This document shows positions 15,388 through 24,845 of a stretch of 64,000 bases of DNA, one piece after another. The DNA lies in the NCBI GenBank assembly GCA_934438075.1, contig CAKSBF010000001.1:310001-374000 (forward strand), in the 5' to 3' direction. The number at the start of each line of letters is the position of its first letter. Positions within the stretch are counted from its first letter, which is position 1. The translations under genes and the position numbers were made by a program. Under the pieces are notes generated by a model that did no database searches, was not told where the DNA came from, and worked only from the letters and a program-made list of their open reading frames with translations. Source of the DNA: an uncultured Clostridia bacterium. GTDB taxonomy: Bacteria > Bacillota > Clostridia > UBA1381 > UBA9506.

Positions 15388-17664
15388 TTATGATTGAACA
15401 AAGTCATCTACCTGTACTTTTTTCCACTCTGTTCCCTTCGGGTCGACATTTGTATACAAGGTTAAAACTCCCTTTGAAGACCAAGGTTCTTTTTCATCGC
15501 CGCTGATGGTTATCTTAAACTCATAATTAACCTCCTTCAGCGCCAGATAATCCTCGTAAAGAGTCCGGTATTGCTTCTCATCTGTCTTTTTCGCCTCTTG
15601 GATATATTTCAACCGATCGGGATCGCGGTTATAATGCAAATAGGTCATCTTGTAAAGGAAGGTTGCCTCATTGCCTTCCTGCCTCCAGTCTGAAATTTCA
15701 AGGCTTTGAATATCATAAAGTGGCGCATATACCCGCTGAAATTCCTCTTGCAAATATTGCTCAGTCCGAAGGTATAAGCTTGATGCCTGCATTTTTACAT
15801 CAAACAGCGCATAAAATTCGCTGTTATCCTCTCCGCCGCAACTATAAAACAACTCACCGCTCCGGTAAATCATACAACTGTCAGATGCCGGATATACCAC
15901 ACCGCGTGTACCGTCACTGCGCGTTAAATAAAGAGCTGCTTCAAACGGACACTTCGCGCTCTCCCCGAGGGGAACAGCAGTGTTCAGCATGGTTTCCAGC
16001 TGTGCCAGTTTTGCTTTATTTGACAGCATAAAAGTTCTCATCTGATACGTTTCCGGATAAAAATTACTTCCGAGGCGAAGTTCTGCCGCCGTAATATCAT
16101 GAATGTCTCCCGGGACAAAATTAACTACTTTCTCCTCTGCGCCGCGAAACAGATAGGTCTCCTCATCAGCTGCACCCTCTTGCGCACAAATCAGCTTTAA
16201 ACTTCCGATTTGCGGTTCCTCCACCGTCAGATAATAAATTTTGCTGTCCAGCTTCACGCAATTAGCGCTGTACCAGCCGCGCGCACTCGGCAATACAGTA
16301 AAGGTATCGGAAAGTCCCTCAAACAGCTTATTTTTTTCCGCAGGCTGCTTCGTTTTCTTTGCTATACCATTCTTTAAATCAATTACGTAATTATCGAAAT
16401 CTTTAATTTCCTCCTCCGGCCCGTAATTAATCAACCATGCATTTTCGCCCTTTTCATCAACGGAAACCGCAATGCCGTTGGAGCCCTGTTGATGCGGCGC
16501 ACAGTTTAGCTTTGACAAATCAATGCTTTGTACCAGCTTTTCTGCTTTTCGGTCATAGACAAAGAACCCTTTCAGGTAATGAAACACCACTTTATCCTCG
16601 GAAAGATAATCCAAATCTGCCATAATGGCGCCAACCGGTTGACTGCAATAAGCAGAAAATTCCGTTTCGTCCAGCGGCACACGTTCCGCGGAATCCGTCA
16701 GACACGCGGTGCAGATTGCTGCCGCCAGTACAAGCGCAAGCACAGACCACACAATTTTCGGCTTTTTGAAATATGCAATGCGCTTAATGCGGTGCGAAAC
16801 CTCTTTTTCACCGTTTTGCAGAGCCGTGGTACCAAACACGAACCGGTTTTTACGCAGAGCCGTTTTTAAAAGCAGGCTTGCATATTCCTTTTTATCGGTG
16901 CCACAGCGCAACACTCTTTGATCGCAGAAAAGCTCCACATCACGCCGAAACACAAAAAATGCATACCAGATAACCGGGTTAAACCAATTGAGGCACAAAA
17001 CCAGCATGGCAAGCCATAAGTAAAAAATATCTCCGTTTTTTAAATGGCAAAGCTCATGTAAAAAGACTTGTTTCTGTTCCGCCTCACTGTAACCGTCCGG
17101 CAACACTACCACAGGCCGCAGCATCCCCACCAGTATCGGTGTCTCACCGCCGCCTACCAGCCGCACTCTCCGTTTAATATGTAATATGCGCTTACAAGCC
17201 CGAAACCGCACTAATGTGTCTCCATCGGTTATCTTCGGCATACGCGCTGTGCGAAAGTTAAAAATCGCATAGGGAATTAAAAAGAACAAAAACAATCCAC
17301 TCGCGCCGACAAGCCATATGCTAAAAAAAGCTTGTTCTGCCGTAAGCGTTTTGTCCTTCATCTGTGCAGGTTGTTTCATGACTTGTGCCGGCAAAATGTC
17401 CTGCTCTGCCTGCGTTGAGGGGATCGCCTGCTGCTCGACAGGTGTCCTTGTCATTTGCGTAACTACGGTCCTCGGTGTACGCATAACATTAAACACCGAA
17501 AGACTGCTCTGAGGCAAACCCGGCATAAACAGCCGCACTGCCAGAAGCAACCAGATAAACATCTGTTGTTTGGCTGTCAATCTGCGCCGAAAAAGCCTTT
17601 TAAAAATCAAAATAAAAAGCGCTGTTACTGTTAAATGCACCGTCATTTCAATAAGCTGTGTCAT
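15388..17664 (-). CDS. M56-family membrane metallopeptidase, BlaR1-like with a novel sensor domain
   Basis: Membrane zinc protease of 758 residues that probably cleaves the BlaI-type repressor encoded just upstream. The N-terminal 330 residues are the M56 domain: hydrophobic segments at the start, about 95-120, and about 305-325, with the zinc motif HELCHLKNGD near residue 195. The last 420 residues are extracytoplasmic. They do not show the SxxK/penicillin-binding motifs of BlaR1 or MecR1, and look like a beta-rich domain plus a C-terminal part with charged helices. The ATG at 17664 follows GGAGG at 8 nt and overlaps the blaI end by 17 nt. The inducing signal is unknown. Confidence 0.85.
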   Translation of the reverse strand: MTQLIEMTVHLTVTALFILIFKRLFRRRLTAKQQMFIWLLLAVRLFMPGLPQSSLSVFNVMRTPRTVVTQMTRTPVEQQAIPSTQAEQDILPAQVMKQPAQMKDKTLTAEQAFFSIWLVGASGLFLFFLIPYAIFNFRTARMPKITDGDTLVRFRACKRILHIKRRVRLVGGGETPILVGMLRPVVVLPDGYSEAEQKQVFLHELCHLKNGDIFYLWLAMLVLCLNWFNPVIWYAFFVFRRDVELFCDQRVLRCGTDKKEYASLLLKTALRKNRFVFGTTALQNGEKEVSHRIKRIAYFKKPKIVWSVLALVLAAAICTACLTDSAERVPLDETEFSAYCSQPVGAIMADLDYLSEDKVVFHYLKGFFVYDRKAEKLVQSIDLSKLNCAPHQQGSNGIAVSVDEKGENAWLINYGPEEEIKDFDNYVIDLKNGIAKKTKQPAEKNKLFEGLSDTFTVLPSARGWYSANCVKLDSKIYYLTVEEPQIGSLKLICAQEGAADEETYLFRGAEEKVVNFVPGDIHDITAAELRLGSNFYPETYQMRTFMLSNKAKLAQLETMLNTAVPLGESAKCPFEAALYLTRSDGTRGVVYPASDSCMIYRSGELFYSCGGEDNSEFYALFDVKMQASSLYLRTEQYLQEEFQRVYAPLYDIQSLEISDWRQEGNEATFLYKMTYLHYNRDPDRLKYIQEAKKTDEKQYRTLYEDYLALKEVNYEFKITISGDEKEPWSSKGVLTLYTNVDPKGTEWKKVQVDDFVQS

Positions 17665-18043
17665 CGCCCTTCCCTCCGTCCATTTTTTCAATAATCTTCA
17701 TCAGCTGACGTGTCTCCTCACCACTCAGCTCGCTGTCAGAAACCAGATTGGTCACCATCATTTTCAACGAACCGTGATAAATGCGGTCAATCAGGCTTTT
17801 TGCCTCCCTTCGCCTACAGGTATTTTCCTCTAAAACCGGATAATACCGAAACTGTGTCTCGCTTTTGTCAATACCAACCGCCCCCTTGCTGCAAAGTCGC
17901 CTCACAAGCGTTTTTATCGTCGAATCGCTCCAACCCGTTTCTGCAAGCGCTTCCCGAACCTCGCCGATATTCAGCATAGGTCTCCTCCACAAAAGCTCCA
18001 TAACTTTCCATTCTGTTTCTGTAATGTGTACTTCTTTCTTCAT
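17648..18043 (-). CDS. BlaI/MecI/CopY family transcriptional repressor
   Basis: Winged-helix repressor, 131 residues. The N-terminal DNA-binding domain is characteristic (ITETEWKVMELLWRRPMLNIGEVREAL, then GWSDSTIKTLVRRLCSKGAV). The C-terminal part has the dimerisation helix and the site usually cut by the partner protease. It overlaps the M56 peptidase gene, as blaI does blaR1. Two TTACA-N2-TGTAA dyads lie in its own promoter, so autorepression relieved by proteolysis is expected. No beta-lactamase gene is in the window, and the regulon is unknown. Confidence 0.92.
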   Translation of the reverse strand: MKKEVHITETEWKVMELLWRRPMLNIGEVREALAETGWSDSTIKTLVRRLCSKGAVGIDKSETQFRYYPVLEENTCRRREAKSLIDRIYHGSLKMMVTNLVSDSELSGEETRQLMKIIEKMDGGKGDDTAY

Positions 18044-18061
18044 GTCCTTCCCTCCGAACGT

Positions 18062-18113
18062 TTACAACTGTAACCTGTAAATATAGTTTACACTTGTAAC
18101 CCTAATTTGTCAA
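18062..18113 (-). promoter_or_regulatory. Promoter with two BlaI-type operators
   Basis: Minus-strand -35 TTGACA (18108-18113) with a likely -10 TAAACT 17 bp on. Two dyads of the BlaI/MecI type, TTACACTTGTAA (18088-18099) and TTACAACTGTAA (18062-18073), overlap and follow the -10. Their spacing of 26 bp centre to centre places both on one DNA face (about 2.5 turns, so opposite faces cannot be excluded). Confidence 0.75.
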
Positions 18114-18166
18114 GACCTTTTTGCAATGTAATATTAATTTAACATTGACCCATCAGACAAGAAAGT

Positions 18167-18205
18167 AAAAAAGCTGCAGCAAAATGATTTCATCTTGCCA
18201 CAGCT
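18167..18205 (-). terminator. Terminator after gyrA
   Basis: Long stem AGCTGTGGCAAGATGA / TCATTTTGCTGCAGCT with three G-U pairs (18172-18205), followed on the minus strand by T5-6. Its sequence resembles the hairpins at 61948-61985 and 22892-22926. Confidence 0.85.
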
Positions 18206-18226
18206 CCATTAAATAACATTATGAAA

Positions 18227-20743
18227 TTATTCTTCCGTAACAGTTTCTGCAGTTTGATCTGCATCATCCGCAGGGGTTTCCGTTTCCTCCGATGCTTCTG
18301 CATCTTCCGGGATTTCATTTTCTTCTTCCTCAGCTGTTAATGCGAGGCTTACTACTGTAACGCCTTCCTCCAGTCTCATCAGACGAACGCCCTTTGTAAG
18401 ACGGCCGATACGGCTGATTTCCGAAGTTTTCATACGGATAACCATACCATCCGAGGTAATCAGCATAATGTCGTCACTCTCTGCAACTACTTCTATACCC
18501 GCAATGTTACCCGTCGTTCCCGACAAGCGGTAGGTATTCACACCCTTGCCGCCACGCGACTGAATCTTATATTCATCAAGCGGTGTCTTTTTACCGTAGC
18601 CGTTTTCTGTAACAACCAGAAGGTCGCCGCCCTCAATTGCCATACTCATGCCGACCACATAATCATCGCCCGTCAGCTTTATGCCGCGCACACCGCGCGA
18701 AACTCTGCCCATTGGCCGTACATCTTCTTCGTTAAAACGAATACACATACCGTGATAGGTGCTTAGTAAAATGTCGTTGGTGCCATCGGTCAGATTTACG
18801 TTAATCAGCTCATCATCCTCTTCAAGCACAATCGCCGCCAAACCGCCTTTTCTTGCGGTGTTATACGCCATTAAATCAGTTTTCTTCACGATGCCCTTCT
18901 TGGTGCCGAAGAATAAATATTTTCCTTCTTCAAATTCTCTGACCGGTATCGCCGCCGTAACCTTTTCATCTCCGTCCAGCTGCAGCAGGTTAACAATCGC
19001 CGTACCCTTTGCATGCCGTCCGACCTCCGGTATCTCATACGCTTTTAAGCGGTACATCTTTCCTTTGGAGGTAAAGAACAGAATGTGGTTATGCGTAGAG
19101 GTAATAAACAGCCGCTCTACAAAATCCTCTTCTCTGGTCGTAATGCCCGATACACCTCTTCCGCCGCGGCGCTGCGCCTTGTAAGTATCTACCGGCAGGC
19201 GCTTGATGTAACCGAAGTGCGTCAGTGTGATGACCATTTCTTTTTCTTCTATTAGATCCTCGATATCAATTTCATCCGCAAATGCGGTAATCTCGCTCTT
19301 TCTGTCATCGCCGTATTTATCTTTCAACGCCAAAAGCTCTTCTTTCACAATCTGTAAAAGCATAGACTCGTTTGCCAAAACTTCCTTTAAATATGCGATT
19401 AACTCCATCAGCTGTTTGTATTCCGCATCAATTTTCTCGCGTTCCAAGCCCTGCAAACGTGCCAGACGCATGTCCAAAATCGCCTGTGCCTGCACCTCAG
19501 AAAGCCCGAAACGATCCATCAAGCGCTGTTTAGCATCATTATAGCTCTCACGAATGATTTTTATAATCTCATCAATATTATCCAGTGCAATGCGTAAACC
19601 TTCCAGAATATGTGCACGCGCCTCCGCCTTTTTCAAATCAAATTCGCTGCGGCGGCGAATAACCGTTTCCTGATGCTTAATATAGTTCTCCAAAACCTCT
19701 TTTAAGTTCAAAATTTTGGGCTGATTGTCCACCAGCGCAAGCATAATGATAGAGAAAGTCTCCTGCAGCTGCGTGTATTTATAAAGCTGATTTAAAACCA
19801 CGGAACCGTTTACATCGCGCTTTAATTCAATGACAATGCGCATACCGTCACGGTCAGATTCATCCCGCAGATCAGAAATGCCCTCTACGCGCTTATCCTT
19901 TACCAGCTCGGCAATCTTTTCAATTAATCTCGCCTTGTTTACCTGATATGGCAGCTCCGTTACCACAATGCGCTGTTTTTCATGCGTCATCTGTTCAATT
20001 TCGGAACGGGCGCGCATAATAATCTTGCCGCGGCCCGTGGTGTATGCACTGCGAATGCCGTTTAAGCCCATAATAATACCGGCAGTCGGGAAATCAGGAC
20101 CCTTGATGTGTTCCAATAATTCATCTATTGTAATATCCGGGTTATCAATCGTTGCAACCACGCCGTCAATAACCTCCCGCAGGTTATGCGGCGGAATATT
20201 GGTTGCCATACCAACCGCAATACCGGACGAGCCGTTGACCAGCAGGTTTGGGAAACGAGAAGGCAAGACTTTCGGTTCCATCAAATTTTCATCATAGTTT
20301 GGCATGAAATCAACGGTATCTTTTTCAATATCCGTCAGCATTTCCATTGCCATTTTCGCCATTTTTGCCTCGGTATAACGGTAAGCAGCCGGCGGATCAC
20401 CGTCCACGGAACCAAAGTTACCATGACCGTCTATCAAGGGATAGCGCATGGAGAAATCCTGCGCCAAACGTACCAATGCATCATAAACCGATGCGTCACC
20501 GTGCGGATGATATTTACCAAGCACGTCACCGACCGTAGCCGCACACTTTTTGTACGGACGCTCAGGCACAAGACCTGCTTCATACATGGTATATAAAATA
20601 CGGCGATGAACAGGCTTCAGTCCGTCCCTGACATCAGGAAGGGCGCGGCCGACAATAACGCTCATCGAATAGTCGATATACGATTTTTTCATTTCCTTGC
20701 TGATTTCAACAGGGATAATGTGCTGATTAGAAGTATCAACCAT
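18227..20743 (-). CDS. gyrA: DNA gyrase subunit A
   Basis: Breakage-reunion subunit of gyrase (838 residues). The catalytic Tyr is in the RYTE motif (AAYRYTEAKMAK, about 120). The C-terminal half contains the six-bladed beta-pinwheel, including the gyrase box (QRRGGRGVSG, about 530) and later blade repeats (SRGGKGVNTYRL). An acidic Glu/Asp/Thr tail ends the protein. In the quinolone region (HPHGDASVYDALVRLAQ) the position of E. coli Ser83 is Ala. It follows gyrB by 21 nt, so the two form one operon, and a strong terminator follows. Confidence 0.97.
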   Translation of the reverse strand: MVDTSNQHIIPVEISKEMKKSYIDYSMSVIVGRALPDVRDGLKPVHRRILYTMYEAGLVPERPYKKCAATVGDVLGKYHPHGDASVYDALVRLAQDFSMRYPLIDGHGNFGSVDGDPPAAYRYTEAKMAKMAMEMLTDIEKDTVDFMPNYDENLMEPKVLPSRFPNLLVNGSSGIAVGMATNIPPHNLREVIDGVVATIDNPDITIDELLEHIKGPDFPTAGIIMGLNGIRSAYTTGRGKIIMRARSEIEQMTHEKQRIVVTELPYQVNKARLIEKIAELVKDKRVEGISDLRDESDRDGMRIVIELKRDVNGSVVLNQLYKYTQLQETFSIIMLALVDNQPKILNLKEVLENYIKHQETVIRRRSEFDLKKAEARAHILEGLRIALDNIDEIIKIIRESYNDAKQRLMDRFGLSEVQAQAILDMRLARLQGLEREKIDAEYKQLMELIAYLKEVLANESMLLQIVKEELLALKDKYGDDRKSEITAFADEIDIEDLIEEKEMVITLTHFGYIKRLPVDTYKAQRRGGRGVSGITTREEDFVERLFITSTHNHILFFTSKGKMYRLKAYEIPEVGRHAKGTAIVNLLQLDGDEKVTAAIPVREFEEGKYLFFGTKKGIVKKTDLMAYNTARKGGLAAIVLEEDDELINVNLTDGTNDILLSTYHGMCIRFNEEDVRPMGRVSRGVRGIKLTGDDYVVGMSMAIEGGDLLVVTENGYGKKTPLDEYKIQSRGGKGVNTYRLSGTTGNIAGIEVVAESDDIMLITSDGMVIRMKTSEISRIGRLTKGVRLMRLEEGVTVVSLALTAEEEENEIPEDAEASEETETPADDADQTAETVTEE

Positions 20744-20764
20744 TTTCTTTCTCCTTCCTTCCCG

Positions 20765-22672
20765 TTAAATGTCAAGGTTGACAACATATTTTGCATTTGC
20801 TTCTATGAACTCGCGGCGCGGTTCCACGTTGTCACCCATTAAAATACTGAAAATTTCATCTGCCGCTATCGCGTCCTCCAGCTCCACACGCAGAAGAGTA
20901 CGCTTTTCCGGATCCATCGTAGTCTCCCAAAGCTGTTCCGGATTCATCTCACCAAGACCCTTATAACGCTGCACTTTAGCGTCTGCACCGATTTCGCGCA
21001 ATGCCAGCTGCAGGCCCTCGTCTGTATATGCATAAGTTTCTTTTTTGCCCTTGTAAACCTTAAACAGCGGTGGCTGTGCGATATACACATAACCGTTGTC
21101 AATCAATGGACGCATATGACGGAAAAAGAAGGTGAGAAGCAGCGTTCTGATGTGTTGACCGTCAACATCGGCATCCGCCATAATAATGACCTTATGATAG
21201 CGAAGCTTATCAATATTAAAATCATCACCAATTCCCGCACCAAGTGCCGTAATAACCGGCAGAAGCTTTTCATTATTATATATCTTGTCCAAACGGGCTT
21301 TTTCAACGTTCAGCATCTTACCCCAAAGAGGCAAAATAGCCTGATAGGCTCTGTCTCTGCCCTGTTTGGCCGAACCGCCTGCCGAATCTCCCTCGACAAT
21401 ATAAATCTCGGTATTTTCAGGATTACGGTCGGAACAGTCTGCCAGCTTACCCGGAAGTGTGGTTGACTCAAGCGCGGTTTTTCTGCGTGTCAAATCTCTT
21501 GCACGGCGTGCTGCCTCTCTTGCGCGTGATGCCGTTGTCGCCTTGTCAATAATCGTACGTGCCACGGCAGGATTTTCTTCCAAAAAGGCAGACAATTCCT
21601 CCCCCATCACGGCTTCAGTCAGTCCGCGCACCTCGCTGTTGCCCAGCTTGGTTTTAGTCTGGCCCTCAAACTGTGCCTCCGTAACCTTTACCGAAATAAC
21701 AGCCGCCATGCCCTCGCGGACATCTTCACCGCTCAGGTTTTTATCACTGTCCTTCAGCAAACCATGCGATCTGCCGTAATCGTTCAAAATACGTGTCAGC
21801 GATGCCTTAAAACCGGTTTCATGCGTACCGCCTTCCGTGGTATTAATATTATTTGCAAAGCTGACAATCGTCTCGGTATAAGAATCATTATACTGCATGG
21901 CGATTTCCACTACAACGTTATCCTTCTCCTCCTCAATATAGATAACATCCTCGTGCAAAACTGTTTTGCTCTTATTGAGAAAGCGGACAAACTCCATGAT
22001 ACCGCCGTCATACTTCATGTCCTCAACTCTGCCTTCGCCGCGTTTATCCTCCAGCACAAAGCGGACACCTTTGTTCAGGAACGCCTGCTCACGCACCCGC
22101 GTCAGCAAAACTTCATAATCAAACTCCAAAGTTTCGAAGATTTCGCTGTCCGGTTTAAAAGTTACCACCGTTCCGGTAATATCCGTATCTCCAATCACCG
22201 TAAGAGCTCCAAGCGAGTGACCCCGTTCATATTCCTGCTTGTAGATGTGCGTGCCGTCATGCACCTGCACCTCTAAATGCTCGGACAGAGCGTTAACAAC
22301 CGAAGCACCGACACCATGCAAACCACCGGAGACCTTGTAGCCGCCGCCGCCAAATTTACCGCCGGCATGCAGCACGGTAAAGACAACCTCCACAGCAGGA
22401 ATCCCCAATTTTGGGTGAATACCGACAGGAATACCGCGGCCGTCATCACTCACGGTAACGGAATTATCCTCGTTAATTGTGATGTAAATGTTTCTACAGT
22501 ATCCGGCAAGCGCCTCATCAATACTGTTGTCCATAATCTCATACACCAAGTGATGCAAACCGCGCGCCGAGGTTGAACCTATGTACATACCCGGACGCTT
22601 ACGAACTGCTTCCAGACCTTCCAAAACCTGTATTTGCGTTTCGTCATACTTGGTTTTTACCTGTTCTTCCAT
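20765..22672 (-). CDS. gyrB: DNA gyrase subunit B
   Basis: ATPase subunit of gyrase, 635 residues, the short form typical of Firmicutes. GHKL ATPase motifs are EIMDNSIDEALAG (Mg-binding Asn/Glu), SDDGRGIPVGIHP, and GGLHGVGASVVNALS. The TOPRIM domain shows EGDSAGGSAKQGRDR and IMADADVDGQHIRTLLLTFFFR. The C-terminal end MNPEQLWETTMDPEKRTL is standard. GyrB lies directly upstream of gyrA; no recF or dnaN is adjacent, so this is not the classical origin-linked cluster within the window. Confidence 0.97.
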   Translation of the reverse strand: MEEQVKTKYDETQIQVLEGLEAVRKRPGMYIGSTSARGLHHLVYEIMDNSIDEALAGYCRNIYITINEDNSVTVSDDGRGIPVGIHPKLGIPAVEVVFTVLHAGGKFGGGGYKVSGGLHGVGASVVNALSEHLEVQVHDGTHIYKQEYERGHSLGALTVIGDTDITGTVVTFKPDSEIFETLEFDYEVLLTRVREQAFLNKGVRFVLEDKRGEGRVEDMKYDGGIMEFVRFLNKSKTVLHEDVIYIEEEKDNVVVEIAMQYNDSYTETIVSFANNINTTEGGTHETGFKASLTRILNDYGRSHGLLKDSDKNLSGEDVREGMAAVISVKVTEAQFEGQTKTKLGNSEVRGLTEAVMGEELSAFLEENPAVARTIIDKATTASRAREAARRARDLTRRKTALESTTLPGKLADCSDRNPENTEIYIVEGDSAGGSAKQGRDRAYQAILPLWGKMLNVEKARLDKIYNNEKLLPVITALGAGIGDDFNIDKLRYHKVIIMADADVDGQHIRTLLLTFFFRHMRPLIDNGYVYIAQPPLFKVYKGKKETYAYTDEGLQLALREIGADAKVQRYKGLGEMNPEQLWETTMDPEKRTLLRVELEDAIAADEIFSILMGDNVEPRREFIEANAKYVVNLDI

Positions 22673-22752
22673 TCCATTGCCTCCTACTCTTCCGAATGAA
22701 TCTCTGAAAACGCGAAAAAACTAAAATCCGCTCAAAAATACACCTATATTCT

Positions 22753-22781
22753 ATTATACCACAATTCCCTTGAAAATGCAA
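22753..22781 (-). promoter_or_regulatory. gyrBA promoter with extended -10
   Basis: Minus strand: TGG-TATAAT (TATAAT at 22753-22758) with a weak -35 TTGCAT at 22776-22781, 17-bp spacer. The extended -10 compensates for the poor -35. The leader to the gyrB start is about 75 nt. Confidence 0.65.
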
Positions 22782-22886
22782 ATTTTTTTACTATTTATAT
22801 TACAGAATAAATTTGAAAGCAATCATAGCAAAGTAGGATTTCTTCTTCCTCTCCGTTTTTAAAAAAACAGGCCAGCGTTTTGACAC

Positions 22887-22926
22887 AAAAAAAGTACGGT
22901 AAAATAGAACTCATTTTACCGTACTT
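22887..22926 (-). terminator. Terminator after murC
   Basis: Perfect 14-bp stem AAGTACGGTAAAAT / ATTTTACCGTACTT (22892-22926), followed on the minus strand by T7. Related in sequence to the terminators after gyrA and after the AraC gene at 61075. Confidence 0.92.
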
Positions 22927-22941
22927 CCAACTTACAAATAT

Positions 22942-24333
22942 TTATTTTTCTGCCAGCGCTTCACCAATCTGATATACATCTCCGGCACCCATGGTGAGTA
23001 TCAAATCACCTTCAGACACATTTTCCCGCAAATATTGCTCAATCACCTCAAATCCCTTGATGTAGCAAGCGTTATGACTTACGCCGTCAATTGCGTCTGC
23101 CAAGTCAAGCGCATGAATCAAACCGGTATCTTTTTCGCGCGCTGCATAAATATCACTTAAAATAACATGGTCACAATCCGAGAAGCTCCTTGCAAATTCA
23201 TCCTTCAGTTTAAAGGAGCGCGTGTAAGTATGCGGCTGAAATACGCACCATATTTTACCGCCTGCCGCAGCTTTTTTAGCGGCTGCCAGCGTCGCCCGTA
23301 TCTCTGTCGGATGGTGGGCATAGTCATCAATAATCTGCGCGCCGCCGATACTGCCTTTATGTTCAAAACGGCGATTCGTGCCATGGAATGAGGCAAATCC
23401 TTTCTGGATATTTTCGCAGCTAATGCCCAAAAGCTGCGCCGCCGCAACTACCGCCAAAGCATTGCTCACATTATGCATACCCGGAACGTTCAATTCTACA
23501 TGCATACAAGGCCTGCCACCAAAATGCACATCAAAAATACCGCATCCGTCCTCCGAAAAGCGAATGTTATGTGCCGTATATTCGCAGTCCGCACTTTCGA
23601 TACCATAACCGATGACACGGCAAGGCGCATCACACACCGCACGTCGTACGTCAGAATCATCATAATTGGCAACAATTGCGCCATCAGGCGGAACCAGTGA
23701 CACAAAAGAACGAAAACAGTTTACAATATCCTCCAAGTCTTTAAAATAATCCAGATGATCCTCTTCGATATTTAAAATAATGCTGTATAAAGGGAAAAAC
23801 TTTAAAAAACTTCCGCAATATTCACATGCTTCTGTCACAAAATAATCCTTACCGCCATCACGCATATTTCCTCCAATCAGCGGCAGCACACCACCAACCA
23901 GAATGGTCGGATCCAGGTTTGCCGACAAGAGAATATGCGACAGCATAGAGGTTGTTGTAGTTTTGCCATGTGTGCCGCTAACCGCGACAGGATAACGATA
24001 GCGTTTCATCAGCGCACCGAGCAAAGTGGCACGTTCTATGGTGATAATGCCCAGCTCGTGTGCCCGCGCAAGCTCAGGATTGTCCTCGTGGATGGCAGCA
24101 GTATACACCACCAAGCCGACATTCTCCACATTTTCCGCACGGTGTCCAACGGAAACGGGTATTCCCTTTGACTGTAAATCTTCCGTCATAGGCCCCGCCT
24201 TAAAATCCGATCCCCGAACACTGTATCCGTCATTTTTTAAAATTACGGCAAGGGCGCTCATACTGATGCCGCCGATGCCGATAAAGAAAATATCTTTTTT
24301 GCGGTCTATCATATTTAAATCAAACTGATTCAT
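22942..24333 (-). CDS. murC: UDP-N-acetylmuramate--L-alanine ligase
   Basis: Cytoplasmic ligase that adds L-alanine, the first amino acid, to UDP-MurNAc in peptidoglycan synthesis. 463 residues, usual length. Domains in order: N-terminal Rossmann (FFIGIGGISMSALAVIL), central ATPase with P-loop GTHGKTTTTSML (about 113-124), and C-terminal domain with HNVSNALAVVAAA and DDYAHHPTEIRATL. GGAG lies 7 nt before the ATG. It is transcribed alone, ending in a strong terminator; a TATAAT lies about 50 bp upstream of the start. Confidence 0.96.
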   Translation of the reverse strand: MNQFDLNMIDRKKDIFFIGIGGISMSALAVILKNDGYSVRGSDFKAGPMTEDLQSKGIPVSVGHRAENVENVGLVVYTAAIHEDNPELARAHELGIITIERATLLGALMKRYRYPVAVSGTHGKTTTTSMLSHILLSANLDPTILVGGVLPLIGGNMRDGGKDYFVTEACEYCGSFLKFFPLYSIILNIEEDHLDYFKDLEDIVNCFRSFVSLVPPDGAIVANYDDSDVRRAVCDAPCRVIGYGIESADCEYTAHNIRFSEDGCGIFDVHFGGRPCMHVELNVPGMHNVSNALAVVAAAQLLGISCENIQKGFASFHGTNRRFEHKGSIGGAQIIDDYAHHPTEIRATLAAAKKAAAGGKIWCVFQPHTYTRSFKLKDEFARSFSDCDHVILSDIYAAREKDTGLIHALDLADAIDGVSHNACYIKGFEVIEQYLRENVSEGDLILTMGAGDVYQIGEALAEK

Positions 24334-24513
24334 AGTGTTTCTCCTTATTTATTTTACTAAAAATTCCCTATCTATATATTATATTGTATTCTGCTTAAAA
24401 TTAAAAGCTTTTTTTGAAAAAAATTCGGTATATTTCAAAATTTTTCACAAAAAATAGAGACAAAGGCAAGCAAAAAGTTCAGCAGCCGTATCAACAGAAA
24501 AGGAGCATGACAA

Positions 24514-24801
24514 ATGGAGATTACAGATATCAGGATCAGAAAAATCAATATGGATTCAAAAATGAAGGCCGTTGTTTCCGTCACGTTTGACAACTGCCTT
24601 GTTATTCACGACATTAAAGTAATAGAGGGCAACGACAAACTATTTGTTGCGATGCCCAGCCGTAAAACACCGGAAGGTGAATTTAAAGACATTGCCCATC
24701 CGATTAACATGGAAATGCGCGACAAATTAGAAAAGGGAATTTTAGAGAAATATCAGTTTGCCTTAGTCAGCGAAAATGAAGAACACTCTCCGCAGGCATA
24801 A
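24514..24801 (+). CDS. spoVG: Septation/sporulation regulator SpoVG
   Basis: Small conserved DNA/RNA-binding regulator, 95 residues, named for stage V sporulation and influencing septation. The family signature is present throughout: MEITDIRIRKI, KAVVSVTFDNCLVIHDIKVIEG, FVAMPSRKTPEGEFKDIAHPI. The C-terminal tail is short. GGAG precedes the ATG at 10 nt (AAAAGGAGCATGACAA). It is followed by a terminator hairpin and a run of sporulation genes, suggesting a sporulation locus, although SpoVG is also present in non-sporing Firmicutes. Confidence 0.96.
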   Translation: MEITDIRIRKINMDSKMKAVVSVTFDNCLVIHDIKVIEGNDKLFVAMPSRKTPEGEFKDIAHPINMEMRDKLEKGILEKYQFALVSENEEHSPQA

Positions 24802-24806
24802 CGCTT

Positions 24807-24835
24807 TTGTCTCGAGACAACGAAACCGTTATAAT
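24807..24835 (+). promoter_or_regulatory. Promoter overlapped by a perfect 14-bp palindrome
   Basis: TTGTCT (24807-24812), 17-bp spacer, TATAAT (24830-24835). The -35 is part of a perfect palindrome TTGTCTCGAGACAA (24807-24820), a likely repressor site. The predicted start near 24842 is just before the terminator hairpin, so either a very short RNA or an attenuated leader for the next small genes is made. Confidence 0.55.
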
Positions 24836-24845
24836 CCAACTAAAG

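Noticed and set aside
18227..24333. Chromosome origin cluster around gyrB-gyrA
   Set aside because: No dnaA, dnaN, recF or DnaA-box cluster is visible; gyrBA stands alone here.
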